From Candidatus Woesearchaeota archaeon (lineage in GTDB: Archaea; Nanobdellota; Nanobdellia; Woesearchaeales; GCA-2686295): a DNA stretch of 21,002 nucleotides. Every line of letters starts with the position of its first letter. Positions within the stretch are counted from its first letter, which is position 1. Below are positions 13,290-21,002 of the stretch, one piece after another. A program made the position numbers and the translations under genes. A model generated the notes under the pieces. The model searched no databases. It was given only the letters and a program-made list of their open reading frames with translations, and had not been told where the DNA came from. Location of the stretch: assembly GCA_002686295.1 (NCBI GenBank), contig NZBB01000019.1:1-21002 (forward strand), in the 5' to 3' direction.

Positions 13290-14519
13290 ATGGGGGAAAA
13301 ATCGCTTGGAAAATATTTCATAAATTATATGGAAAAAGAATCTTTATTTCTTAATAAAAAAGTTCTTCAAAGCACATACATCCCTAATGAAATAAAACAC
13401 AGAGATAATCAAATTCAACAAATAGCAAGTATTCTTGCGCCTGTTTTGAAAAACGAGCAGCCTTCAAACATTTTTATTTATGGCAAAACAGGAACAGGAA
13501 AAACTTTAAGTGCAAAATACATAGCCAATCAGTTAATGAAGATAGCTAACAGTAAAAATTTGCCTTTAGATATATTATACGTTAATTGCAAACTAAAAAA
13601 AGTTGCAGATACAGAGTATAGATTAATAGCAGAATTAGCAAGAAATTTTGGAAAAGCTATACCTTCAACAGGACTTCCAACTGATGAAGTATATAAGATT
13701 TTTTATAACGCATTAGAAGATTCTAAAAAAACAATAGTCATAATTCTTGACGAAATAGATCAACTAATAAAAAAAACAGGAGACGAGCTAATATATAATC
13801 TTACAAGAATAAATTCTGAATTAAAAAATTCTACTATGTCGATTGTTGGCATCAGTAATGTTTTGACATTTATGAATGATTTAGATTCGAGGGTTAAATC
13901 TTCATTGAGTGAAGAAGAAATCCTATTTCCTCCATATAACGCAGTTCAAATTCAAGAAATTTTAAAAAAAAGATCTGTTCTTGCTTTTAGGAAAAAAGTT
14001 TTAGAGCAAGGAGTTATAGAAAAATGTTCTGCTTATGCAGCAAGAGATCATGGAGATGCCAGGAGAGCTTTAGAACTTTTGAGAGTTGCAGGAGAATTGG
14101 CCGAAAGAAAAAATCAAAAAAATATCAAAATAGATAATATAGATGAAGCAGAAGACAAAATGGAAAAAGATAATGTTTTGGAATTAATAAAAAATCAACC
14201 AAAACAATTTCAAGCAACTCTGTACTCTATTATGTTAAATAAATCTTCTTCGAAAAAGAAATTTTTTACAGGTGATATATACGAAACATATAAAGACGTT
14301 TGTATTAAGATTGGTTTGAGACCTCTTACACAAAGAAGAATTTCCGATATAATAGCTGAGTTTGATATGATTGGTTTAATTAATTGTAGAGTTCTTTCAA
14401 AAGGAAGATACGGTAGAACAAGAGAAATAACTCTTTCTGTTCCACAAACAACAGAGACAAAAATAATGGGTATTTTAATTGAAAGTTTAGAATTAGGAAG
14501 GAAAAATGAGTTATTCTGA
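13290..14519 (+). CDS. cdc6: Orc1/Cdc6 replication initiator
   Basis: Orc1/Cdc6 binds origin boxes and loads the MCM helicase. The 409-residue protein (family 380-420) is an AAA+ ATPase: Walker A GKTGTGKT at 65-72, Walker B IVIILDEIDQL with D154 and E155, sensor I VGISN, and the arginine-finger region DLDSRVKSSL. The sensor II helix contains HGDARRALELLRVAGE. The last 90 residues form the winged-helix DNA-binding domain, with LRPLTQRRISDIIAEFDMIG and a wing near KGRYGRTREI. The ATG lies 27 bp after a TATA box and just after an origin box. Its end overlaps the DP1 start by 14 bases. It is the only initiator gene in the window. Confidence 0.96.
   Translation: MGEKSLGKYFINYMEKESLFLNKKVLQSTYIPNEIKHRDNQIQQIASILAPVLKNEQPSNIFIYGKTGTGKTLSAKYIANQLMKIANSKNLPLDILYVNCKLKKVADTEYRLIAELARNFGKAIPSTGLPTDEVYKIFYNALEDSKKTIVIILDEIDQLIKKTGDELIYNLTRINSELKNSTMSIVGISNVLTFMNDLDSRVKSSLSEEEILFPPYNAVQIQEILKKRSVLAFRKKVLEQGVIEKCSAYAARDHGDARRALELLRVAGELAERKNQKNIKIDNIDEAEDKMEKDNVLELIKNQPKQFQATLYSIMLNKSSSKKKFFTGDIYETYKDVCIKIGLRPLTQRRISDIIAEFDMIGLINCRVLSKGRYGRTREITLSVPQTTETKIMGILIESLELGRKNELF
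14495..14501 (+). promoter_or_regulatory. Ribosome binding site of DP1 inside orc1
   Basis: AGGAAGG lies four bases before ATG 14506, within the end of orc1. It supports this start and internal initiation on a shared mRNA. Confidence 0.5.
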
Positions 14520-15885
14520 AAAAGTTGATTTACTATTAAAAAAAGGTATTTTAGTTACTCCAGATATACTTAAAAAAGAGTTTTCTACAAGAAAGGAACT
14601 TTCAAAATCCGAAGAAGAAACACCTGGAAAAATTAAAATAGTTTACAATTATGATAAACCATCTAAAAAAAGAGTTGTAGATGATTTCGTTAGTCTTTTT
14701 AATATAAGATTTAAAAATCTTGAAAAAATAATTAGACAAAGATCGGAAATGCAAAACCTTGTATCTATTAATAAATTAAATTTAAAAAATGAAAAAGAAA
14801 TAGTTTCAATTATAGGGATTATAACTAAAAAATGGCAAACAAAGAATGGACACACAATGTTGTTTTTGGAAGATATTTCTGGTTCAGTAAATGTTCTTGT
14901 TAATAAAAACAACAAAGCAGTTTATGAGTTGGCTAAAGATTTAGTTCAAGATGAAGTGATAGGTGTTTGTGGGGGTGTTGGAAAAAACATTGTTTTTTCA
15001 AATGAAATAATTTTTCCAGATATACCTTTATCTAACGAATTAAAAAAAGCCCCCGAAGAGAGTTATGCGGTCTTTATTAGTGATATTCATATTGGTTCAA
15101 AAGTTTTTTTAAAAAAAAACTTTAAAAAATTTCTTTCGTGGTTAAATGGTAATTTGGGTTCTGAAAATCAAAGGCTAATTGCAAAAAAAACAAAATATCT
15201 TTTTTTAGTTGGAGATTTGGTTGAAGGAGTTGGAGTTTATCCAAATCAGGAAGAAAATTTAGATATTCCAGATATTAAAGAGCAGTATAAACAGTTAGCA
15301 AATTTGTTAAAAACAATATCGTCAAATAAAAAAATAATAATTTGTCCAGGAAATCATGATTCCGGAAGAATTGCAGAACCACAACCGCCACTTTATAATG
15401 ATTTTGCTAAATCGTTATGGGATTTGTCAAATACAATTATTATAAGTAATCCTTCAGTTGTTAATATTGGTTCTTCAGAAAATTTTTCTGGTTTGGATGT
15501 GCTCTTATATCATGGTTATTCCTTAATTTATTATGCTAATAACGTAGAAAGCATCCGTGTTCAAGGAGGTCAAAAAAGGGTTGATTTATTAATGAAATTT
15601 TTACTTCAAAAAAGACATTTGGCTCCTTCACATGAATCAAACATGTATGTTCCGGATGCAGAAGAAGACCCTTTGTTTATAGATAAAATACCTGACGTTT
15701 TTGTAACAGGACACATACATCGTGCTTCAGCATCTCAATATAGAGGCGTAACTTTATTGAATACTTCTTGTTGGGTAGATATAACAGAAGATCAAGAAAA
15801 AAGAGGGCTCGAGCCTCAACCTGCGAGAGCTATTACGTTAAATTTACAAACAAGAAAAGTTAAAATAATTAATTTTTATGGTTAA
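14506..15885 (+). CDS. polB: DNA polymerase D small subunit DP1 (3'-5' exonuclease)
   Basis: DP1 is the proofreading subunit of the archaeal replicative polymerase PolD. The 459-residue protein has a short N-terminal region, an OB-fold (about 100-180, SIIGIITKKWQTKNGHTMLF) and a calcineurin-like phosphoesterase domain related to Mre11. All metal-binding motifs are present: SDIHIGS (D193, H195), GDLVEG (D237), PGNHDSGR (N283, H284, D285), LLYHGY (H336) and GHIHRA (H403, H405), so exonuclease activity is expected. At 459 residues it is shorter than the 600-plus of Thermococcus because the N-terminal part is small. It overlaps orc1 by 14 bases and ends two bases before DP2, so the three genes form one operon. 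The symbol polB is the one used for DP1 in archaea, not for family B polymerases. Confidence 0.96.
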   Translation: MSYSEKVDLLLKKGILVTPDILKKEFSTRKELSKSEEETPGKIKIVYNYDKPSKKRVVDDFVSLFNIRFKNLEKIIRQRSEMQNLVSINKLNLKNEKEIVSIIGIITKKWQTKNGHTMLFLEDISGSVNVLVNKNNKAVYELAKDLVQDEVIGVCGGVGKNIVFSNEIIFPDIPLSNELKKAPEESYAVFISDIHIGSKVFLKKNFKKFLSWLNGNLGSENQRLIAKKTKYLFLVGDLVEGVGVYPNQEENLDIPDIKEQYKQLANLLKTISSNKKIIICPGNHDSGRIAEPQPPLYNDFAKSLWDLSNTIIISNPSVVNIGSSENFSGLDVLLYHGYSLIYYANNVESIRVQGGQKRVDLLMKFLLQKRHLAPSHESNMYVPDAEEDPLFIDKIPDVFVTGHIHRASASQYRGVTLLNTSCWVDITEDQEKRGLEPQPARAITLNLQTRKVKIINFYG

Positions 15886-15887
15886 AA

Positions 15888-18800
15888 ATGAATTGTTCTA
15901 AAGATATGGAAAAATATTTTTCAAACTTGAAAAATGATTGTTTTTCTATTTATAAAATCGCTAATAATGCTAGAGAAAAAGGTTTTGATCCTGCTAAAAT
16001 AGTAGAGATTAGTTTGGCAGGTACAATGGCTGAGAGAGTGGTTGGTTTAATTAGTGTTATAGCTCCACAAATAAAAAACAAAGGTGTTGAAAAAAGAATG
16101 GAGTCTTTAGAAAAAGAGTTTGGCATTCTTGATCCTAGAGTGGCTTTAAAAATATCAGAAGAAATTGCAAAAGAAAACTTTTGCAAATTTAAAAATGAAC
16201 AAGAAGCTATTGAAACAGGTTTGAGAATGGGTTTTGCTTATGTTACTTTAGGAGTTGTTAGTAGTCCGCTTGAAGGTTTTACGAAATTAGAATTAAAAGA
16301 TAGAAATGATGGGGGTGGAAAATATTTTTGCATTTATTATTCTGGTCCAATAAGAAACGCTGGTGGAACGGCTGCGGCGTGGTCTATCATAATAGCAGAT
16401 TATTTAAGAAAAAAATTTGGTTATTCAACTTATGACCCAACAGAAATGGAAATAAATAGGTGCAATGCAGAATTAGAAGATTATCATACATTCGTAACCA
16501 ATTTGCAGTATTTTCCTTCAAAAGAAGAATCAGAATTTTTGATGAGTAATATTCCAATAGAAATATCTGGAGAACCATCTGAAAAATATGAGGTTTCAAA
16601 TATTAATTTTAAGGATATTCCAAGAGTCAATACAAATATTTTAAGAAGCGGTTATTGTTTGATTCATAGTAGTTGTTTACCATTAAAGGCACCAAAATTG
16701 TGGGCAAAAATGAGTGGTTGGCTTGATGATTTTGATTTAAGCCATTGGAACTTTCTTAAAGAATTTTTATCAATTCAAGATCGTTCTAAATCTAAGTGTG
16801 GTGATTTTGGTGAGAAAAAAATCTCTCCTGTTTACACTTATATTAAAGATTTAGTCGCTGGTAGACCTGTCTTTTCTCATCCTATGAGAGCAGGGGGTTT
16901 TAGGTTGAGGTATGGTCGTTCAAGAGTTTCAGGTTATTCTGGTCAATCAATTCATCCGGCAACAATGCATGTGCTTAATGATTATTTGGCAACCGGCACA
17001 CAACTAAAAGTCGAAAGACCAGGGAAAGCAGCGGCGTACACTGTTTGTGAAGATTTGAATGGTCCAATAGTTAGACTAAAAAATGGAAACGTTATTTTTT
17101 TAGAAACAGAAGAGTTAGCTCTTAAGCACAAAAAAAACATAGAAAAAATCTTGTTTCTTGGAGATATATTGGTTTCTTATGGTGATTTCTTTGATAGGGC
17201 GCATAAATTAGTTCCTGCTGGTTATTGTCAGGAAATATGGATTTTGGAATTAGAGAAAGCGATTGTTGATTTATTTGGTTCCTTTGATTTTGAAAAGTTA
17301 ACAGAATTAGTTAAGGTTTCAGAAGAAGATTTGAAAAAATTGTTTAACAATCCTATAAAGACAAAAATTTCTATTTCTCTTGCTATGCAATTATCGAAAT
17401 TTTTGGGTGTTCCTCTACATCCTGCACACATATATTATTGGAGTTGTTTAAGTTTTAATCAATTAAAAGAATTATTTGTTTGGCTTGAAAAAGGAGAAAA
17501 AAGAGAGGGAAAATTTGTTTTAAAAAACTCATATGAAAAAAATTTTTTAGAATTAATTGGTGTTCCTCATTTTTTGATTAATAAAGAGTTTGTTGTTTTG
17601 GATGAATCTGTTTCAATTTCTTTTCTTTCTCAAATAGGTGTGTCTGAGAAAAATTCAATTAAAACAATCATTGAATCATTAGAATCATTTAATTCAGATA
17701 AAGTGTTACAATTCATTAACAAAACTTCTTTTTTTAAAATAAAAGATAAAGCAGGAACATTTATAGGCGGAAGAATGGCTCGTCCGGAGAAAGCTAAGAT
17801 GAGAAAAATGATTGGTTCGCCACACGGTTTATTTCCTGTTGGTTCTCAAGGTGGGAAATTTCGTTCTTTTCAAGCAGCATTAGAAGAAGGTAAAGTTAAA
17901 GCAGATTTTGCAATTTTCTTTTGTAATCATTGTGAAAAAGAATCTGTTTTTTCGGTTTGTGAAACTTGTGAAAGAAAAACAGTTAAAAAGAATTTTTGTA
18001 ATATTTGTGGTATAGTAGATGATTGCGATCATTCACAAACAACTTTTATTAATAAAGAAGTAAACATTAATGATTTGTTCGATAAGGTTTTAAAGAAACT
18101 GGATACAAAAATATTTCCTGATTTAATAAAGGGCGTTAGGGGAACTTTTAATCCAGATCATATACCAGAACATTTAATTAAGACAATATTGAGGGCCAAG
18201 CATTCAATAAATGTTAATAAAGACGGAACTATCAGATATGATTGTTCTGAGCTTGGTATAACACATTTTAAACCGGAAGAAATAGGCGTAGATATAGAAA
18301 TAATTAAAAAATTAGGTTATGTAAAAGATATCTATGGATGCGCGCTAGAGAAAAAAAATCAACTTTTAGAACTTAAACCGCAAGATGTAATAATTCCTTG
18401 TTCTCAATCTTCACCAAACGAGCCATCAGACGAGATTATGTTTAGAACATCTAAATTTCTTGATGATTTGCTTGTTAAATTGTATGGTTTGAAACCTTTT
18501 TTCAAGCTCAAATCAAAGAAAGATTTAGTTGGACATTATATTGTTGGTTTGGCACCACACACATCTGCAGGAATTTTGGGAAGAATAATAGGTTTTTCAA
18601 AAACACAAGGTTTTTTTGCACATCCATTATTTCATGCAGCTATGAGGAGGGATATAGATGGAGATGAGTCTTGCATGTTTTTGTTAATGGATTGTTTTTT
18701 GAATTTTTCTCAGAAATATTTGCCTTCATCAAGAGGTAGCACAATGGACGCCCCTCTAGTGTTAACATTTTTTCTTAATCCAACAGAAGTTGATGATATG

Positions 18801-19403
18801 GTTTTTCATTTAGATATACCATTTAAATATCCTTTGAGTTTTTATAATGCTGCTTCAAAATATAAGATGCCTTGGGAAGTAAATATAAAACAAGTAGGTG
18901 ACTGTTTGCATACACACTCTCAATTTGAAGGTTATGGGTTTACACATTCAACAAACAACATAAACGCAGGCGTTCTTTGTTCGGCTTATAAGATTCTTCC
19001 TATCATGAAAGATAAACTTAAAGGACAAATGGATTTAGCAGAGAAAATAAGAGCTGTAGATGAAAGAGATGTGGCTACTTTAGTTATAGAGAAACATTTT
19101 TTAAGAGATATAAAAGGTAACTTGAGAAAATTTTCAAGTCAGAAATTCAGATGTGTTAATTGTAATGCAAAGTATCGTAGACATCCTCTAAAAGGCAGAT
19201 GTTTAGAATGTGATGGGAAAATAATATTCACTATTTCTGAGGGTTCCATTATAAAATATCTAGAACCAAGTATAAGTCTTGCAAAAAAATATGGCGTTTC
19301 ACAATATCTACAACAAACCCTTGAATTAACAAAAAGAAGAATTGAAGATATTTTTGGAAAAGAAAAAGAGAAGCAAGAGGATCTTGGAAAATGGTTTGGT
19401 TAA
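15888..19403 (+). CDS. polC: DNA polymerase D large subunit DP2 (catalytic)
   Basis: DP2 is the catalytic subunit of PolD, with a two-barrel fold like RNA polymerases. The 1171 residues lie in the usual range (1100-1270) and there is no intein. The N-terminal YYSGPIRNAGGTAAAWS, the central GGRMARPEKAKMRKM and GLFPVGSQGGKFR, and the catalytic RRDIDGDES (D922, D924, D926) are clear. Two zinc sites are visible: C679 to about C717 (CNHC, CETC, CNIC) and C1089, C1092, C1105, C1108. In the Pyrococcus enzyme, as I recall, the first active-site position is Asn (NCDGDE); here it is Asp. The extreme C-terminus, QEDLGKWF (1163-1170), is a good PIP-box for binding PCNA. The stop overlaps that of the DUF424 gene on the other strand. 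Confidence 0.97.
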   Translation: MNCSKDMEKYFSNLKNDCFSIYKIANNAREKGFDPAKIVEISLAGTMAERVVGLISVIAPQIKNKGVEKRMESLEKEFGILDPRVALKISEEIAKENFCKFKNEQEAIETGLRMGFAYVTLGVVSSPLEGFTKLELKDRNDGGGKYFCIYYSGPIRNAGGTAAAWSIIIADYLRKKFGYSTYDPTEMEINRCNAELEDYHTFVTNLQYFPSKEESEFLMSNIPIEISGEPSEKYEVSNINFKDIPRVNTNILRSGYCLIHSSCLPLKAPKLWAKMSGWLDDFDLSHWNFLKEFLSIQDRSKSKCGDFGEKKISPVYTYIKDLVAGRPVFSHPMRAGGFRLRYGRSRVSGYSGQSIHPATMHVLNDYLATGTQLKVERPGKAAAYTVCEDLNGPIVRLKNGNVIFLETEELALKHKKNIEKILFLGDILVSYGDFFDRAHKLVPAGYCQEIWILELEKAIVDLFGSFDFEKLTELVKVSEEDLKKLFNNPIKTKISISLAMQLSKFLGVPLHPAHIYYWSCLSFNQLKELFVWLEKGEKREGKFVLKNSYEKNFLELIGVPHFLINKEFVVLDESVSISFLSQIGVSEKNSIKTIIESLESFNSDKVLQFINKTSFFKIKDKAGTFIGGRMARPEKAKMRKMIGSPHGLFPVGSQGGKFRSFQAALEEGKVKADFAIFFCNHCEKESVFSVCETCERKTVKKNFCNICGIVDDCDHSQTTFINKEVNINDLFDKVLKKLDTKIFPDLIKGVRGTFNPDHIPEHLIKTILRAKHSINVNKDGTIRYDCSELGITHFKPEEIGVDIEIIKKLGYVKDIYGCALEKKNQLLELKPQDVIIPCSQSSPNEPSDEIMFRTSKFLDDLLVKLYGLKPFFKLKSKKDLVGHYIVGLAPHTSAGILGRIIGFSKTQGFFAHPLFHAAMRRDIDGDESCMFLLMDCFLNFSQKYLPSSRGSTMDAPLVLTFFLNPTEVDDMVFHLDIPFKYPLSFYNAASKYKMPWEVNIKQVGDCLHTHSQFEGYGFTHSTNNINAGVLCSAYKILPIMKDKLKGQMDLAEKIRAVDERDVATLVIEKHFLRDIKGNLRKFSSQKFRCVNCNAKYRRHPLKGRCLECDGKIIFTISEGSIIKYLEPSISLAKKYGVSQYLQQTLELTKRRIEDIFGKEKEKQEDLGKWFG

Positions 19404-19696
19404 TCTCTTATGAGTATAATTTGAGCGTAAGGAACACTACCTATTGTTTTTGTTGTTTCAATAAACTTGTTTTTTCTAAGTAAAGAAATAGTTTTTTTAC
19501 CAACAGCATTTATTTGGGCAGAAAAACGAATTTTGTCTAAGATAGCAAGTTCATTCATTTTTTTTCCTTTATAAAATTGAGATTTCAAATCTAAAATTTT
19601 ATTGCCTTCAACGATTTTCTTCCCAAGCAATTCTTCATCAACAATTGCCAGAATAGTTTTTGTTTGCTCGAAAATGTGTTCTTTAACGATAAGCAT
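19400..19696 (-). CDS. DUF424 family protein
   Basis: This 98-residue protein matches the archaeal DUF424 family: AIVDEELLGKKIVEGNKILD, then FYKGKKMNE, the NAVGKKTISLL segment and a closing GSVPYAQIILI (the family usually has GVPHAQ). Function is unproven; the gene is often near translation factors, and here follows aIF2-beta after three bases, so a role in translation is plausible. Its end overlaps DP2 by four bases, tail to tail. Confidence 0.85.
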   Translation of the reverse strand: MLIVKEHIFEQTKTILAIVDEELLGKKIVEGNKILDLKSQFYKGKKMNELAILDKIRFSAQINAVGKKTISLLRKNKFIETTKTIGSVPYAQIILIRD

Positions 19697-19699
19697 TTT

Positions 19700-20107
19700 T
19701 CAAATTTTTAAATAAAAAGATTGTTTTGCTCCACACGCCTGACATTTAAGAAAATAATTATTAACTTCTTTTGTTAATTTTGTATCTGGTTTTCCACATT
19801 CTTTGCATAAAACAAATTTTTCAGTATACAAAATTATTTTTTCATTTATTTTATTTGCTGATAACTTAGAACCAAAAATCACTGCTTGTTTCTTAATTCC
19901 GCCTGGTGTAGCTAATTCTTTAAGAATAAATTTCAATACATGTGCAGGTGGTCTGCAAAGAGTTTTTGATATTTCTGTGAAATTGCTGACAATTGTTTTG
20001 TTACCTTGTATGTGACCTCTAACTTTTGGAATGTTAAATCTTTCAACTTGTGAAACTACTTCAGGTAATTCTGATTTTCCTTTTTCAAGCATTGTTTCAT
20101 AATTCAT
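19700..20107 (-). CDS. eif2b: Translation initiation factor aIF2, beta subunit
   Basis: aIF2-beta is part of the heterotrimer that brings initiator tRNA to the ribosome. The 135 residues (family 135-145) contain the N-terminal helix that contacts the gamma subunit, a central alpha-beta domain with KTIVSNFTEISKTLCRPPAH and LATPGGIKKQAVIFG, and a C-terminal zinc ribbon with CKEC and CQAC. All four cysteines are present. A TATA-like box 26 bp before the ATG predicts a leaderless mRNA shared with the DUF424 gene downstream. It is divergent from the SpoIIM-family gene. Confidence 0.95.
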   Translation of the reverse strand: MNYETMLEKGKSELPEVVSQVERFNIPKVRGHIQGNKTIVSNFTEISKTLCRPPAHVLKFILKELATPGGIKKQAVIFGSKLSANKINEKIILYTEKFVLCKECGKPDTKLTKEVNNYFLKCQACGAKQSFYLKI

Positions 20108-20129
20108 TTTTTAAAGAATAATTATAAGT

Positions 20130-20137
20130 TATTTAAA
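20130..20137 (-). promoter_or_regulatory. TATA box of aIF2-beta
   Basis: The minus strand reads TTTAAATA, centred 26.5 bp before ATG 20107. Confidence 0.5.
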
Positions 20138-20151
20138 GCTTTAGAAAAATT

Positions 20152-20159
20152 TTTAAATA
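20152..20159 (+). promoter_or_regulatory. TATA box of the SpoIIM-family gene
   Basis: TTTAAATA is centred 24.5 bp before ATG 20180. The same box in the opposite orientation serves aIF2-beta 22 bp away. Confidence 0.5.
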
Positions 20160-20179
20160 ATGTTGATTGAGAGAGTTTT

Positions 20180-21002
20180 ATGGTTTTAGAGTCAATTGTT
20201 AATCCTTTCAAATCAGAAAACAAACCAAGAAACTTAATTTTTTTAGGATTTGTTTATTCAACGATTGCTTTATTTCTTAGTTCGTGGATATTTAAGTCCC
20301 AGGCAAGCTTGATAATGGTTTTTTTAACAGTAATGGCATGTATTCCATTAGTATATAACATAATAAAAATTGAGGAGGAAAAAGATTTACAGGATTTAGA
20401 AGAAAAAATTTTATTAAAAGAGCATAGCAAAGCATTATTAGCTTTTATGACTCTATTTATTGGTATTGCTTTATCTTGCACTTTGTGGTATGTTGCTTTA
20501 CCTGCAGATACAGTATCAGTTTTGTTTCAAACGCAGTCAGAAACAATTCAAAATATAAATTCAAATGTTACAGGTAGTGCAATAAAGTTTAATGCTTTTG
20601 TAAATATTTTTCTTAACAACATAAAAGTATTAATACTGTGTATTTTATTTGCTTTTTTATATGGTTCTGGCGCTATTTTTATATTAACGTGGAATGCTTC
20701 CGTTATAGGAACTGCTATGGGTAATTTTATAAGATCAAATCTTGCTTACTATTCTAATCTTGTAGGATTTGAAAAATCAGCACAATACTTCCAAGTTATA
20801 TCAATTGGTTTATTAAAGTATGTTATACATGGTATTCCAGAAATATTGTCATATTTTGTTGCAGGATTGGCTGGTGGAATAATTTCTGTTGCAGTTATAA
20901 AACATGATTTTGGAACAAGAAAATTTGAACACATATTATTAGATTCTGCAGATTTACTATTATTAAGCATATTTTTAGTTTTTTTAGCTGGTTTGTTAGA
21001 AG
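20180..21002 (+). CDS. SpoIIM (stage II sporulation protein M)-family membrane protein, 3' end cut off
   Basis: The first 274 residues are present and the reading frame is open to the window edge. The start MVLESIVNPFKSENKPRN leads into a pair of membrane helices (about 18-36 and 42-60), a charged stretch EEEKDLQDLEEKILLKEHSK, and further hydrophobic segments near 86-105, 153-180, 220-250 and 260-274. The motif HGIPEILSYFVAGLAGG is the hallmark of the SpoIIM/DUF95 family (HG--E----I-AG--G). Archaeal members are common; their role is not settled and they do not imply sporulation. The TATA box lies 24 bp before the ATG. Confidence 0.85.
   Translation, partial: MVLESIVNPFKSENKPRNLIFLGFVYSTIALFLSSWIFKSQASLIMVFLTVMACIPLVYNIIKIEEEKDLQDLEEKILLKEHSKALLAFMTLFIGIALSCTLWYVALPADTVSVLFQTQSETIQNINSNVTGSAIKFNAFVNIFLNNIKVLILCILFAFLYGSGAIFILTWNASVIGTAMGNFIRSNLAYYSNLVGFEKSAQYFQVISIGLLKYVIHGIPEILSYFVAGLAGGIISVAVIKHDFGTRKFEHILLDSADLLLLSIFLVFLAGLLE

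Noticed and set aside
15888..19403. Possible intein in DP2
   Set aside because: The conserved blocks are continuous, the length is normal and no splicing motifs such as a C-terminal HN followed by C/S/T at an insertion were found.
20254..20970. Two minus-strand frames (75 and 73 codons) near the right end
   Set aside because: They lie opposite the SpoIIM-family gene, which has a continuous frame of 274 codons, membrane helices and the family motif.
1..21002. tRNA, rRNA or insertion sequences
   Set aside because: The gaps between genes are short and AT rich, with no cloverleaf-type GC stems, no transposase and no paired terminal repeats.

Overview
The window is an AT-rich archaeal chromosome segment. 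The archaeal S10-type ribosomal protein order, Orc1/Cdc6, both subunits of DNA polymerase D, aIF2-beta, Hef and a TrmB-family regulator exclude bacteria. A primase whose small subunit carries the iron-sulfur domain of the large subunit in the same chain, short proteins, tight packing and low GC point to a DPANN archaeon (Woesearchaeota, Pacearchaeota or Nanoarchaeota type). That placement is inference; no rRNA gene is present.

Layout. Positions 1-4334 (minus strand): ribosomal operon uL3, uL4, uL23, uL2, uS19, uL22, uS3, with uS3 cut by the window edge. 4490-5797 (minus): fused PriS/PriL-type primase. 5938-7014 (plus): HtpX protease and a stand-alone Lrp-type RAM domain protein. 7011-9212 (minus): Hef helicase/nuclease. 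9315-9548 (minus): a small basic protein made of two copies of one motif. 9659-11772: two small membrane proteins, a site-2-protease-like membrane protein lacking its catalytic residues, and a TraB-family protein. 11845-12651 (minus): a TrmB-type regulator. 12652-13289: extremely AT-rich non-coding DNA that looks like a replication origin. 13290-19403 (plus): orc1/cdc6, DP1 and DP2 in one compact operon. 19400-20107 (minus): aIF2-beta and a DUF424 protein. 20180-21002 (plus): the start of a SpoIIM-family membrane protein.

The most informative region is 12841-13289. It contains two inward-facing repeats resembling archaeal origin recognition boxes, 65 bp of AT-rich DNA between them, about 300 bp with roughly 8% GC by hand count, and a 22-bp perfect palindrome, all directly upstream of orc1. 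One box lies between the orc1 TATA element and its ATG, so Orc1 could repress its own gene. Most genes point away from this region, as expected around an origin. The window thus joins an origin, the initiator, the replicative polymerase, the primase and a fork-repair enzyme with highly expressed ribosomal genes within about 20 kb.

Many first genes of transcription units have a TATA-like box centred about 25-28 bp before the ATG, which predicts leaderless mRNAs. Two exceptions, the regulator at 12651 and the repeat protein at 9548, have short leaders and GGTG ribosome binding sites. Less understood items are the two-repeat protein with its unusual promoter, the inactive S2P-like protein, and tandem imperfect palindromes before the ribosomal operon.
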